A DNA stretch of 64,000 nucleotides, from NCBI RefSeq assembly GCF_024707485.1, contig NZ_CP102602.1, positions 1,984,001 through 2,048,000 on the forward strand. The letters are read 5' to 3'. The notes beneath the pieces are model-generated. The model was not told the DNA's origin, did not search any database, and was given only the letters and a program-made list of their open reading frames with translations. This document shows, in pieces, positions 34,833-43,097 of this stretch (position 1 is the first letter of the stretch; the number at the start of each line of letters is the position of its first letter). Source of the stretch: Thermococcus thermotolerans (GTDB lineage: Archaea > Methanobacteriota_B > Thermococci > Thermococcales > Thermococcaceae). The translations under genes were made by a program, and so were the position numbers.

Positions 34833-36011
34833 TCACAGCTTTGAGAGCGCCTCGTTCATCCGCCGCATGGCCTCGGTGAGCCTCTGTTTGTCCGTAGCGT
34901 AGCTTATTCTTACCCAGCCCTCTCCGGCCTTTCCAAATGCGGTTCCCGGAATCACGACCACCCCTGCGTTTTCCAGAAGCCACTCGGCGAAGTCCTCGCT
35001 GCTCATGTCCAGGCCCGGGTCGATCTTTGCCCAGATGTAGAACGCTCCCTTTGGCTTGAACGGCGTTATGTGGGGCATCCTGTTGAGGTGCTTGAGGACG
35101 AGCCTCCTCCTCTCGGCATAGGTCTGGCGCATCTTCTCAACAGCTTCCCAGCTGCGCTTGTCCCGGAGGGCTGTTATTCCCGCTATCTGGATGAACGAGG
35201 TAACGTTACCGATGACGTAGGCGTGGAGCTTTATCATGTCCCTGATGACCTGGGTTGGGGCTATGGTGAAGCCAAGGCGCCAGCCTGTCATGGCGAATGT
35301 CTTGGAGAAGCTGTTCGCCAGAATCGTGTTGTCCGGGGCGTACTTTATCATCGGGTAGTGCTTGGCCCCCTCGTAGAGGAAGTGCTCGTAGGGTTCGTCG
35401 CTGAGTATGTACAGGTTGTAGTCCTCGGCTATGTCAGCTATTGCTTTCACGGTCTTCTTTTTGAGGACGGCGCCAGTCGGGTTGTTCGGATAGTTGATGA
35501 CGAGCATCCTAGTGCGCTTGGTTATGGCCTCAACGAGCTCATCGGGGTCTATCTGGAAATCGTTCTCCTCCCTGAGGGGTATCCTGATGATTCCCGCCTC
35601 GGCTATCTTGGCGTCCTCAACGTAGCAGACGAACGCAGGGTCTGGGATGATAACGTCATCATCCTGCTCAAGGAGGGTCTGGAAGGCCAGGTAAGTGGCC
35701 TCATAGGCACCGGCCGTGACTATTATATCCCCGGGAGAAACGTCAACCTTGTAATGGGTCTTGTAGTATTCGGCAATAGCCTCACGAAACTCGGGGATGC
35801 CCGCGTTGGGGGTGTAGTGGGTATAACCTTCATCTATCGCCCTTTTCGCGGCCTCCTTGATGACCTGGGGAGTGTCAAAGTCCGGTTCACCGATGCCGAG
35901 GGATATAACATCGTCCATCTTCTTTGCCTTCTCAAAAAGCTCCCTGATTTTTGAGCGCTGAATGAGGTTTATCCTGCCAGCAAGGAAATACTTGCGCTTT
36001 TTATACTTCAT
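34833..36011 (-). CDS. Class I aminotransferase (PLP)
   Basis: Cytoplasmic aminotransferase, 392 residues, fold type I. The PLP lysine is in NSFSKTFAMTGWRLGF; NYPNNPTG and SDEPYEHF are further cofactor contacts; ISYA near the end holds the substrate-binding Arg. It resembles Thermococcales alanine/aspartate/aromatic aminotransferases; the exact amino acid is unknown. ATG 36011 has GAGGTGAT four bases upstream; the earlier start lies before that site. An N-terminal basic stretch (KYKKRKYFLAGRINL) is slightly longer than in close relatives. Confidence 0.92.
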   Translation of the reverse strand: MKYKKRKYFLAGRINLIQRSKIRELFEKAKKMDDVISLGIGEPDFDTPQVIKEAAKRAIDEGYTHYTPNAGIPEFREAIAEYYKTHYKVDVSPGDIIVTAGAYEATYLAFQTLLEQDDDVIIPDPAFVCYVEDAKIAEAGIIRIPLREENDFQIDPDELVEAITKRTRMLVINYPNNPTGAVLKKKTVKAIADIAEDYNLYILSDEPYEHFLYEGAKHYPMIKYAPDNTILANSFSKTFAMTGWRLGFTIAPTQVIRDMIKLHAYVIGNVTSFIQIAGITALRDKRSWEAVEKMRQTYAERRRLVLKHLNRMPHITPFKPKGAFYIWAKIDPGLDMSSEDFAEWLLENAGVVVIPGTAFGKAGEGWVRISYATDKQRLTEAMRRMNEALSKL

Positions 36012-36095
36012 GAGCATCACCTCAGGCACTTCGAAAATGAGGAAGGGATTTTATAAACCTATCCTCAATTTGGTACAGAAACGGGCACAAAATAT

Positions 36096-36503
36096 CTACA
36101 AAACTTCAATGAGTGCCGCTTTTTCAAAAAAAGTTTTCACTTTTTCCCGCTCACAGTCGGTCATTGGAAGCTCGTTAAGGTTGAGTTCGCTTAACACTTC
36201 CAGAGCCCTTTCGCGGGTTCCAAAGACCACCAAATAGTTCTCGCCGTTTTTTATACCGTTTCGGGCTATGGCATCTTTTATCTGGAGCGTTCCGGCCAGG
36301 CGAATGAGCAGTTCTCCCCCCGGTGTTCTCGCGTGGTTTGTATTTCTCTCAAACGAACGGAGCACCACCAATGCCGCAAATGCCACGGCCTCCCAGCACT
36401 CGGCACTGACTATCTGAACGTCCCCTCCAAGTTTTGGAATAAGGCTCTCGGCGTTTTTCACGTGGACCTTTGTGATGTGGAGGTTTTCCGTTATCTCTCT
36501 CAT
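36096..36503 (-). CDS. cgi121: KEOPS complex subunit Cgi121
   Basis: Subunit of KEOPS, which makes the t6A modification at position 37 of ANN-decoding tRNAs; Cgi121 binds the tRNA and activates Bud32. The 135-residue protein shows the family features NHARTPGGELLIRLAGTLQI (residues ~57-76), a helix with AIARNGIKNGENYLVV and the C-terminal EKAALIEVL. Other KEOPS genes are not in the window. Confidence 0.87.
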   Translation of the reverse strand: MREITENLHITKVHVKNAESLIPKLGGDVQIVSAECWEAVAFAALVVLRSFERNTNHARTPGGELLIRLAGTLQIKDAIARNGIKNGENYLVVFGTRERALEVLSELNLNELPMTDCEREKVKTFFEKAALIEVL

Positions 36504-36620
36504 TGAGCTCCCCGAAGTTGGGTGAAATATTCGATGTTAAAACCCTTTCTCCCCTTCAATTTTTATAAATCTGAAGCATTTTTTGTATTTTGGGATATTT
36601 CTAAAAAATTTTTGAGATTA

Positions 36621-36678
36621 ATAATATCATAATATTATCATGCATCCGCAAAGTATTTAACTAATTAAATCACTAGTT
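36621..36678. promoter_or_regulatory. A+T-rich region with two dyads before the RHH-ftsZ genes
   Basis: ATAATATCATAATATTAT (36621-36638) is a near-perfect palindrome (16 of 18 bases). AACTA-TAGTT (36659-36678) is a second inverted repeat with a 10-base spacer. A TATA candidate GTATTTAAC (36653-36661) lies between and overlaps the second dyad. The predicted start is near 36682, ahead of ATG 36713. The sites could bind the RHH protein encoded just downstream. Confidence 0.5.
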
Positions 36679-36712
36679 ATTTCAGCGGCTTACTGAACTG
36701 GGTGGTGCAGGG

Positions 36713-36904
36713 ATGAGCAGAATGCGTATCATCAGTGTACAGCTCCCCCAGGGCTTGATTAACGCCATGGATCAGCTGGTTAAGAAGGGTGTTTATCCCA
36801 ACAGAAGCGAAATCATCAGGGAAGCTATTCGCGAGCTTTTGAAGAAGGAGCTTTATCAGCTCGAGACTGAGGAACGCTCAACGCCTGACTACATCCTGAA
36901 ATAA
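36713..36904 (+). CDS. Ribbon-helix-helix regulator, CdrS-like
   Basis: A 63-residue CopG/MetJ-type RHH protein. The DNA-contacting strand is RIISVQLPQGL and the helices follow as INAMDQLVKK and NRSEIIREAIRELLKK. The gene lies 65 bases upstream of ftsZ. In haloarchaea a short RHH protein (CdrS) next to ftsZ2 regulates cell division; the same gene order here supports the comparison, but function is inferred. ATG 36713 follows GGGTGGTGCAGGG. Confidence 0.88.
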   Translation: MSRMRIISVQLPQGLINAMDQLVKKGVYPNRSEIIREAIRELLKKELYQLETEERSTPDYILK

Positions 36905-36969
36905 GCCGCTAAAATCATGTAATAGAATCATTGTTATCCAAAGCCAGACGTGTTGAGGGGGTTGGGGCG

Positions 36970-38214
36970 ATGGTATTTAAACTCCTGGAACAGGCCGGAA
37001 TAAAACTTGATCTGGACGACGAGCCCAGAACCGCAAAGTTTGAGGGGTTCTCCGACGAAAACCTTGAGGATCTGATACGAATCGTCATAGTCGGTGTCGG
37101 TGGTTCTGGAAACAACACCATAACCAGGCTTTACGAGCTTGGCGTTCAGGGTGCGGAGCTCATAGCCATGAACACCGACGCCCAGCACCTTGCTAGGACG
37201 AAGGCCCACAGGAAGCTTCTCCTCGGCAAGGAGATAACTCAGGGCAAGGGCTCCGGTGGAAACCCTGAGATAGGCTACCGGGCGGCAGAAGCGAGCGCCC
37301 ACGAGATTGCCGAGACCATTGGTGACGCCGATCTTGTGTTCATAACCGCAGGCATGGGTAACGGTACCGGTACGGGCGCTGCTCCCGTTGTTGCCAAAGT
37401 CATAAAGGAGCGTGCCAGGCACAACGGCCGCTTTAGGGAACCGCTTGTCGTCAGCGTTGTAACCTATCCGTTCAAGAACGAGGGTAAGATAAGGATTGAG
37501 AAGGCCAAAGCGGGAATAAAGGCCCTCATGTACTACTCCGACACTGTTATCATCATCGAGAACGACAAGCTCCTCAAGCTCGTTCCGAAGCTCCCCATTA
37601 ATGCCGCCTTCCGCTTTGCCGACGAGATAATAGCCAGGATGGTTAAGGGCATCACCGAAACCATAAAGCTCCCATCCATGGTTAACATCGATTTCGCCGA
37701 CGTTTACAGCGTCATGCACAACGGAGGTGCGGCACTCATTGGAATAGGTGAGAGCGACTCAAGCAACAGGGCGGTTGATGCCGTCAAGAACGCGCTCGAA
37801 AACAAGATGCTTGAGGTAGAGTACGGTAGCGGGGACAGGGCACTGGTTCACTTCACCGTCGGGCCTGATGTGAGCCTCGGCGAGATAAACGACGCCATGA
37901 ACATCGTTTACGAGAAGCTCGGCGAGAAGAGCGAAATCAAGTGGGGTGCGAGGATAGACGAGGATATGGGCAAGGTCGTCAGGGCAATGGTCATCATGAC
38001 AGGCGTTAAAAGCCCCCACATCCTGGGCGGTGAACACGCCCTCCGCGTTGGCTCCTCCTTCAAGGAGAACATCATAACTCCGGAACCCGTTAAGCCCTTC
38101 AAGTCGACGGACAATGGCTTCGACAAGATATTCACGACAATCGCCAAGAAGGAGAAGAAGGAACTCCCGCCCTACGCGAGAAGGGTTCTCGATGATTTCA
38201 TAGACATCGCCTGA
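36970..38214 (+). CDS. ftsZ: Cell division GTPase FtsZ
   Basis: Tubulin-like GTPase that forms the division ring, 414 residues. The nucleotide P-loop equivalents are VGVGGSGNN and the tubulin signature [12 protein letters not shown]; the T7 catalytic loop is NIDFADV. An N-terminal extension of about 35 residues and a short C-terminal tail flank the core. ATG 36970 follows a G-rich stretch (GGGGGTTGGGGCG); an upstream TTG or GTG start lacks support. It is followed at 30 bases by a parA-like gene. Confidence 0.96.
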   Translation: MVFKLLEQAGIKLDLDDEPRTAKFEGFSDENLEDLIRIVIVGVGGSGNNTITRLYELGVQGAELIAMNTDAQHLARTKAHRKLLLGKEITQGKGSGGNPEIGYRAAEASAHEIAETIGDADLVFITAGMGNGTGTGAAPVVAKVIKERARHNGRFREPLVVSVVTYPFKNEGKIRIEKAKAGIKALMYYSDTVIIIENDKLLKLVPKLPINAAFRFADEIIARMVKGITETIKLPSMVNIDFADVYSVMHNGGAALIGIGESDSSNRAVDAVKNALENKMLEVEYGSGDRALVHFTVGPDVSLGEINDAMNIVYEKLGEKSEIKWGARIDEDMGKVVRAMVIMTGVKSPHILGGEHALRVGSSFKENIITPEPVKPFKSTDNGFDKIFTTIAKKEKKELPPYARRVLDDFIDIA

Positions 38215-38243
38215 CCTTTCTTTACCTTTGGCAGGTGGTTCCA

Positions 38244-39014
38244 GTGGCCGTCGTAATCAGCGTAGCCAATCAGAAGGGCGGAGTTGGGAAGACCACTCTG
38301 ACCATGAACCTCGGCCATGCATTAGCGGCCATGGGTAAGAGGGTTCTTCTCGTTGACATAGACCCGCAGTTCAACCTTACCTTTGGGCTGATAGGCATGG
38401 ACGTCCTTCAGTACGGGGACAGCAACGTGGGGACGCTGATGACCAGGGAGAGCGATATCGAGGACACAATCGTTGAGGTGCGGGAGAACCTCCACCTAAT
38501 CCCGAGCCACCTCAATCTCTCCGCCAGGGAGATAGAAATCATCAACGCCTACAACCGTGAAAGGCGTCTTGAAAAGGCCCTAACTCCAATACTGCCCGAC
38601 TACGACTACGTGCTCATAGACAACCCACCGAGTATGGGAATTTTCCTGGTCAACTCGCTCACGGCTTCGGACTATGTCCTGATACCCCTTGAGCTGAGCT
38701 ACTTCGGTGTCATAGGAATGCAGCTCATGTTCAACCTCATGCGCATGATCCGTGAGGAAACCAACGAGAACCTGAAGTTACTCGGCCTCGTCCCCAACAA
38801 GTTCACCCGCCAGACGAAGGTTCCGAAGATGCGTCTCAAGGAGCTCAGGGCAACCTATCCGGACGCCCCAATACTGACCACTATTCCGAAGGCGATAGCC
38901 CTTGAAAAGGCCCAGAGCCAGGGGATGAGCATATTCGAGTTCGACGGAGATGGTAGGGCCTCCAAGGCTCTTCTAAAACTCGCGAGAGAGGTGGTTGAAA
39001 TTGTCGAAGGATAA
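38244..39014 (+). CDS. ParA/Soj family ATPase
   Basis: A 256-residue deviant-Walker ATPase of the ParA/MinD superfamily. Walker A' is NQKGGVGKTT, the A'-type second motif is VDIDPQFNLT and Walker B is YVLIDNPPS. ParA proteins segregate DNA or position cell machinery. GTG 38244 has GGTGG five bases upstream; GTG 38235 overlaps it. Placement between ftsZ and a small basic protein suggests a chromosome-segregation or division-positioning module, not a plasmid remnant. Confidence 0.93.
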   Translation: MAVVISVANQKGGVGKTTLTMNLGHALAAMGKRVLLVDIDPQFNLTFGLIGMDVLQYGDSNVGTLMTRESDIEDTIVEVRENLHLIPSHLNLSAREIEIINAYNRERRLEKALTPILPDYDYVLIDNPPSMGIFLVNSLTASDYVLIPLELSYFGVIGMQLMFNLMRMIREETNENLKLLGLVPNKFTRQTKVPKMRLKELRATYPDAPILTTIPKAIALEKAQSQGMSIFEFDGDGRASKALLKLAREVVEIVEG

Positions 39015-39336
39015 AATTCCCAAGCTTTTTGATGGTTCCGTTAACGAGCTTACGCGGCCGTCAAGGCCCAAGAAAGACCGGAAGGCCAAGTCAAAGGACA
39101 TGAAAAGGGAGAAGAAGCAGAAGACCCTTTACATCAGTCTCGACATGAACAGAAAGCTCATCGAGCTCTACGGCGAGGAGGGCAGGAGGCAGAGCGTCAT
39201 AGTCGAGGACGCGGTCAACCTCTACTACTACCTGAAGCTTGCCCTAGGGGAAATGAAGTTCGATGAGCTGATGAGTGCGGTGAAAAGAGAGGATCCGGAG
39301 TTCCTGAGGGAGTACATGGGTAGATTCAAACTCTGA
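39001..39336 (+). CDS. Small basic protein, RHH-like partner of ParA
   Basis: A 111-residue protein whose first 40 residues are very basic (KKDRKAKSKDMKREKKQK) and whose middle (TLYISLDMNRKLIELYGEEGRRQSVIVEDAVNLYYYLK) has the strand-helix-helix pattern of RHH DNA-binding proteins. It overlaps parA by 14 bases. By position and composition it is the likely centromere-binding partner (ParB role), although not a ParB homologue. TTG 39001 is preferred because GGTGG lies six bases upstream. Confidence 0.78.
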   Translation: MSKDKIPKLFDGSVNELTRPSRPKKDRKAKSKDMKREKKQKTLYISLDMNRKLIELYGEEGRRQSVIVEDAVNLYYYLKLALGEMKFDELMSAVKREDPEFLREYMGRFKL

Positions 39337-39359
39337 CGTTAATCCAGACCACTCAATTC

Positions 39360-39377
39360 AGGGCTAGAATCAGCCCT
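39360..39377. terminator. Small hairpin between convergent genes
   Basis: AGGGCT-AGAATC-AGCCCT forms a six-base stem in the 93-bp gap between the RHH-like gene and ribL. A related sequence GGGGCTAAAATCAG lies at 39420-39433. It could help end both transcripts. Confidence 0.4.
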
Positions 39378-39429
39378 CTAAAATCACGCCCCGGCTCCCT
39401 CTTAATCCAAGTGGAATAAGGGGCTAAAA

Positions 39430-39888
39430 TCAGTCGCAGAACGTTTCTATTATCCTCTGGATTATTTTGCTGGTCTTTGCCCTGTCCCTCTTGTAGAGGT
39501 AGGGTATCCTTATGACCTCCGCGTTTATTCCGTGCTTCTTCAGTTCATCCTTAAGGCGCTCGCAGCTGAATCTCTGGTCGGGCCCCACTGCGACTATATC
39601 CGGGTTTATCCGCTTCACAAGCTCATAATCTATTCCTCCGGGGGAACCTATGTAAACCTCGTCCACGACCTTTAGTGCCCTGAGGAGTTCTGCCCTGTCT
39701 TCGGCACTGTTCACGGGCTCCCTGCGTTTTTGTCTCCTAACGGTCTCGTCGTGGGCGACTATCACTATCAGCTCATCTCCCAGAGCCTTGGCCTGGCTGA
39801 GAAAATGGATATGGCCGACGTGCAGGATGTCGAAAACCCCACCGACGAGGACGCGGATTTTTCTTTTTCCCCCGCCTTTTTCCTCCAT
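39430..39888 (-). CDS. ribL: FAD synthase (archaeal RibL type)
   Basis: Cytidylyltransferase-like enzyme that adenylates FMN to FAD. The 152 residues contain [18 protein letters not shown] (HxGH), [11 protein letters not shown] and the C-terminal KTSKIIQRI (a KTSxI motif), all typical of the archaeal RibL family. ATG 39888 follows GGTGGGCTGAG. It abuts the PUA gene and is the last gene of a run including pyrF. Confidence 0.93.
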   Translation of the reverse strand: MEEKGGGKRKIRVLVGGVFDILHVGHIHFLSQAKALGDELIVIVAHDETVRRQKRREPVNSAEDRAELLRALKVVDEVYIGSPGGIDYELVKRINPDIVAVGPDQRFSCERLKDELKKHGINAEVIRIPYLYKRDRAKTSKIIQRIIETFCD

Positions 39889-39889
39889 C

Positions 39890-40408
39890 TCAGCCCACCG
39901 TCAGCTCCCAGATCCTGTCCTTGGCGTGGTGGATGTTCTTCACTGCCTTTCCCTTGGGCTTCTCCTTCATGGCCTTACCGCTCATCAGGGCGATGCCTAT
40001 GGCCAAAGGCCTTCCGTAGTCCTCCTCCACCACAAAGACGAAGTCGCCCTCCCTGATGTTCTCATCGGCATCGGTTATCCCTGCCGCCATGACGTCGGCA
40101 CCCTTTATTATGAACGGCACCGCACCGGCGTCGACCACTACCCTTCTCGGCCACTTCCGCAGGTCCTCCTCGTTGGAGAGCTCGTAGAGGGCTATGACCA
40201 GCGGGAATATGAGGTCTTTCCTCCTGATGAAGAACGGCTTGCCGTTAACGAGGAGTATCTCAGTCGTCTTGTCGAACTCTGCAACCTCGACCCTGTCCTT
40301 CTTGTTGAGCATCTTCTTTGCTATCTCCTCACCGAATACTGCCCCCATCTCGCGGATTATCTCCTTGACCTCCTTCTTGCTGAGAGGGTGCTTGACCTTC
40401 AGCTCCAT
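39890..40408 (-). CDS. PUA domain RNA-binding protein (MCT-1-like)
   Basis: A 172-residue protein. The N-terminal half ([14 protein letters not shown]...) matches the pre-PUA domain and the C-terminal half ([40 protein letters not shown]) is a PUA fold. This is the architecture of archaeal relatives of MCT-1, which act in translation initiation or recycling. ATG 40408 follows GGAGGTG. Confidence 0.9.
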   Translation of the reverse strand: MELKVKHPLSKKEVKEIIREMGAVFGEEIAKKMLNKKDRVEVAEFDKTTEILLVNGKPFFIRRKDLIFPLVIALYELSNEEDLRKWPRRVVVDAGAVPFIIKGADVMAAGITDADENIREGDFVFVVEEDYGRPLAIGIALMSGKAMKEKPKGKAVKNIHHAKDRIWELTVG

Positions 40409-40411
40409 GGT

Positions 40412-41044
40412 TCACACCTCCAGGGTTTCCTCATAGAGAATCCGTGCGCTTTCCCGAGGGTTCTCTCCTGCGTATATCGACCGGCCCACTATGATGTAGT
40501 CGGCACCGGCCTTTAAAACCTCTCTAGCCTTACCCCCCTGGGCTCCAACACCTGGGGTGAGAATTTTGATTCCAGGCTTCAGCTTAGAGCGTATGTACGA
40601 AACGCGCTCCGGCCTCGTAGCCGGTGCTATGACGCCAAAGGGCTCAAGCTCGTTGGCCAGCTCGATTAGTTTGTCCGTCGCCGGCTGGATGAACTCCCTC
40701 GCGCCGGGATGACTCATCTCGACGACGATTATGGTCTCCCCAAGCTCCATAACGGCCTCAACGCTGTCCTTCCCGGGGAAGCCATGGACAATGATGTAGT
40801 CCGCCCCGGCCTCGAAGACTTTACTCGCTATCAGCCTGTTGGTGTTCGGTATGTCCGCCAGCTTGAGGTCCGCTATTACCGGAAGTCCCGTAACCTGCTT
40901 CAGCTCCGTGATGATTTCCAGGCCGGAGCCTATTATCAGCGGCCAGTTCACCTTAATTGCCCAGAGATAGTCCGCCGTGCACTCTGCTATCTCAAGTGCC
41001 CTCTCCCGGTCGTATACGTCAAGGGCGAGAATAAGCTTTTTCAT
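40412..41044 (-). CDS. pyrF: Orotidine 5'-phosphate decarboxylase
   Basis: Last enzyme of UMP synthesis, a TIM barrel of 210 residues. Catalytic residues lie in ADLKLADIPNT (Asp-Lys-Asp); the phosphate-binding end is GGKAREVLKAGADYIIVGRSI. ATG 41044 follows GAGGTGAAGG. It is four bases from the DUF4443 gene upstream and three from the PUA gene downstream, so the group is probably one operon. Confidence 0.96.
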   Translation of the reverse strand: MKKLILALDVYDRERALEIAECTADYLWAIKVNWPLIIGSGLEIITELKQVTGLPVIADLKLADIPNTNRLIASKVFEAGADYIIVHGFPGKDSVEAVMELGETIIVVEMSHPGAREFIQPATDKLIELANELEPFGVIAPATRPERVSYIRSKLKPGIKILTPGVGAQGGKAREVLKAGADYIIVGRSIYAGENPRESARILYEETLEV

Positions 41045-41048
41045 ACCT

Positions 41049-41651
41049 TCACCTCACGAGGGACTTTATCTCCTCAGACAGTCCGTCGCCCTTGAGGGTC
41101 AGTGCAACGTGGTAGGCGCTCTTCATGGCGTCGGCCTCTTTCTCCGCCCAGGTTACCACGACGAGGTCTCCATCGTTCAGCCTGAAGGCCTCCCCCAGTC
41201 TTTCGGCCAGAGCGGGCATGGTTTCACTCAACGGCCTCTCATCCTCCGGAAAAACGGGCTCGCCGTCTCTCACGACGAGGATCATGGCCCCCTTGGCAAA
41301 GAACCTTATGGCCTCGTCGCGGAGCTCGATGCTCTTGAACTCCGGCGGATTTCTGACCACCAGCCCGTATGCAGGGTAGCCTTCGACCTCTCCAACCCTC
41401 TGAACCTCCGAAAAGTTCTCCGATAGTCTCTCAAGGAGCTTTATTCCCTCCCTGTTGAGTGAATGCCCCCGCTGGGTTGAGCTTATAACGCCCAGCAGTG
41501 AAAGCTTCTTCAAAAGCGTCCTGACGCTTCCCTCTCCAAGGTCAAGAACTTCTGATATCGCCTTTCTCCCCGTCGGATTCTGGAGCATGAAAAGAACCGC
41601 AACGGCATCCTCAAGCGTGAACTCAGGATAGGCTCCTCTCTTCCAGCTCAT
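41049..41651 (-). CDS. DUF4443 winged-helix regulator
   Basis: A 200-residue protein with an N-terminal winged helix (ISEVLDLGEGSVRTLLKKLSLLGVI) and a C-terminal DUF4443 domain that carries VVRDGEPVFPEDERPLSETMP. The C-terminal part looks like a ligand-binding or enzyme-derived domain. It is the first gene of the pyrF group and may regulate it; no operator was identified. Confidence 0.85.
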   Translation of the reverse strand: MSWKRGAYPEFTLEDAVAVLFMLQNPTGRKAISEVLDLGEGSVRTLLKKLSLLGVISSTQRGHSLNREGIKLLERLSENFSEVQRVGEVEGYPAYGLVVRNPPEFKSIELRDEAIRFFAKGAMILVVRDGEPVFPEDERPLSETMPALAERLGEAFRLNDGDLVVVTWAEKEADAMKSAYHVALTLKGDGLSEEIKSLVR

Positions 41652-41702
41652 CGGCTTCCCTCCGAGAAAAATAGGGCAAGGAGATTAAAAAGTTTTAGAG
41701 AA

Positions 41703-42851
41703 TCAGAGCCATCTCGGCTTCAGACCAGCCCAGGCCCTCATCTTCTCGTGGGCGATGATGCGCGGTATGTTGCCCATCTCCTTCGGACCCGGGTTCTTCA
41801 TGTAGAAGGCGTTGACCTCGTAGACCGTTCCGAAGGCCTTCTTCTCAATGGCTATCTTTCCAAGTCTCACAAGGTCGACGAGGAGTCCCGCCAAGGCAGG
41901 GCTGTCGTTTATCCTGCCGGTGATGACGAGCTCATCCCTGGCACCGTTGAAGCTGACGTACTCGATGTGCATCGCTATGAACTTCTTGTCGCCGAGGGGT
42001 TCGAGGAAGCCCGTGGGCTTGATGTAGTGCGGTGCATCGTAGCCGAGGAGCTCCTTGACGACGGAGCTCTTGGTGAACTCCTTGCTCTTGTTCCTCTCCT
42101 TGTCGGTTAGGGCAAGGAAGTCGTTGTTTCCGCCGATGTTGAACTGGGCTATGTCGAGCACATACCTGTTCCTCTGGGCGAGGTGGCTGAGCACATCGGC
42201 GGTGAGCGGAGTTGCACCGGTGGCACCGTCGTCACCGAAGACCACCATGTTGCTCTCCTTGGCGAGCTCGACGAAGGCCGGGTCGTTGGCTATCAGCGTT
42301 GGAATCGCGTTGACGAAGGCAGCGCCTCCGACCTCCCTGGCGTACTGGGCTATGGCATAGGCGTAGACCTGGGTCGCCGTGAGCCTCTCCCTGTTGTCCT
42401 CGGCGATGGCCTTCTCAAGCTCCTCCCTGCTTCCAAAGGGGACAAAAGCTTCAGTGGTGCAGACGTTGATGAAGACCTCAGCCTTGAGTTCTTTCCACTC
42501 GTTAACGAGGTGTTCGACCGCTTCTCTGAGCGTCATGTCGTCCTCAAGGCCGGTGGCCTCGATAGGAAGGTTCCTTAGGCTCCTCAGGTGAATTCCTTTC
42601 CTTATGGTGAGTCCCTTGAGGCTCTCCGGTGCCTCTGGGTCGTAGCTCTTGACGACCTCATAGAGGTCCTTTCCAACCTTGCTTTTATCAACGTCGTAGG
42701 AACCGACTATCTGGATGTCCCTGATTTTAATCGGAAGCTCATCGGCGAGGGGAACGCCGTACGGCTCCATCTTTCCGGCCTTTATTTTTTCCAGACCGCT
42801 CGCGAAGATGCTTGCAACGTATCCCTGTCCGAGTATGACAACCCTGACCAT
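41703..42851 (-). CDS. Inositol-1-phosphate (myo-inositol-3-phosphate) synthase
   Basis: Converts glucose 6-phosphate to L-myo-inositol 1-phosphate with internal NAD+ use, 382 residues. The NAD loop is VILGQGYVASIF; NIGGNNDFLAL, FGDDGATGATPLTADVL and the C-terminal dimer region are family-specific. The product feeds di-myo-inositol phosphate (DIP), the heat-stress solute, and inositol lipids. ATG 42851 follows GGAGGTGGATGAA. It is divergent from the ABC transporter operon whose far end meets the IPCT/DIPPS gene. Confidence 0.95.
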   Translation of the reverse strand: MVRVVILGQGYVASIFASGLEKIKAGKMEPYGVPLADELPIKIRDIQIVGSYDVDKSKVGKDLYEVVKSYDPEAPESLKGLTIRKGIHLRSLRNLPIEATGLEDDMTLREAVEHLVNEWKELKAEVFINVCTTEAFVPFGSREELEKAIAEDNRERLTATQVYAYAIAQYAREVGGAAFVNAIPTLIANDPAFVELAKESNMVVFGDDGATGATPLTADVLSHLAQRNRYVLDIAQFNIGGNNDFLALTDKERNKSKEFTKSSVVKELLGYDAPHYIKPTGFLEPLGDKKFIAMHIEYVSFNGARDELVITGRINDSPALAGLLVDLVRLGKIAIEKKAFGTVYEVNAFYMKNPGPKEMGNIPRIIAHEKMRAWAGLKPRWL

Positions 42852-42988
42852 TTCATCCACCTCCTTTGTTGTCCTAAGATATTTTACAGTAGTTAAATAG
42901 TTTTTGGTGGGAAAACGGTTTCATGGATCTTTGAACATCTCATTATCCCTCCGTTTCTCGATTGCAGGCCATAGAGCCCCCTCCAAAA

Positions 42989-43090
42989 ATTTTATAAATA
43001 ACAAAACTTGAATAAAAGGTGAAATCAGCTCGCTTTCTAAAATAAGCCCTCCGGGCCTTTTTGGGCTCGCTTTTGAAAACTTCGGAGGGT
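42989..43090 (+). promoter_or_regulatory. Promoter and structured 5' leader of the sugar-type ABC operon
   Basis: TTTTATAAATAAC (42990-43002) is the TATA box; transcription should start near 43019, giving a leader of about 79 nt. In it CCCTCCG (43047-43053) is complementary to CGGAGGG (43083-43089), which contains the ribosome site. AGCCC (43045-43049) is also complementary to GGGCT (43063-43067). The two pairings exclude each other, as in a translational switch. GCTCGCTTT is directly repeated at 43028-43036 and 43065-43073. Confidence 0.55.
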
Positions 43091-43097
43091 GGTAGCC

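Noticed and set aside
35070-35954. Plus-strand ORF opposite the aminotransferase
   Set aside because: No start signal and low-complexity Leu/Val/Gly composition typical of antisense frames in this genome.
36713-39336. ParA/RHH genes as a plasmid or integrated-element remnant
   Set aside because: They flank ftsZ and lie among core genes; no integrase, att repeat or composition shift was seen.
39890-40408. GTP-dependent dephospho-CoA kinase (DUF359)
   Set aside because: The gene neighbourhood suggested it, but the sequence shows a pre-PUA plus PUA architecture.
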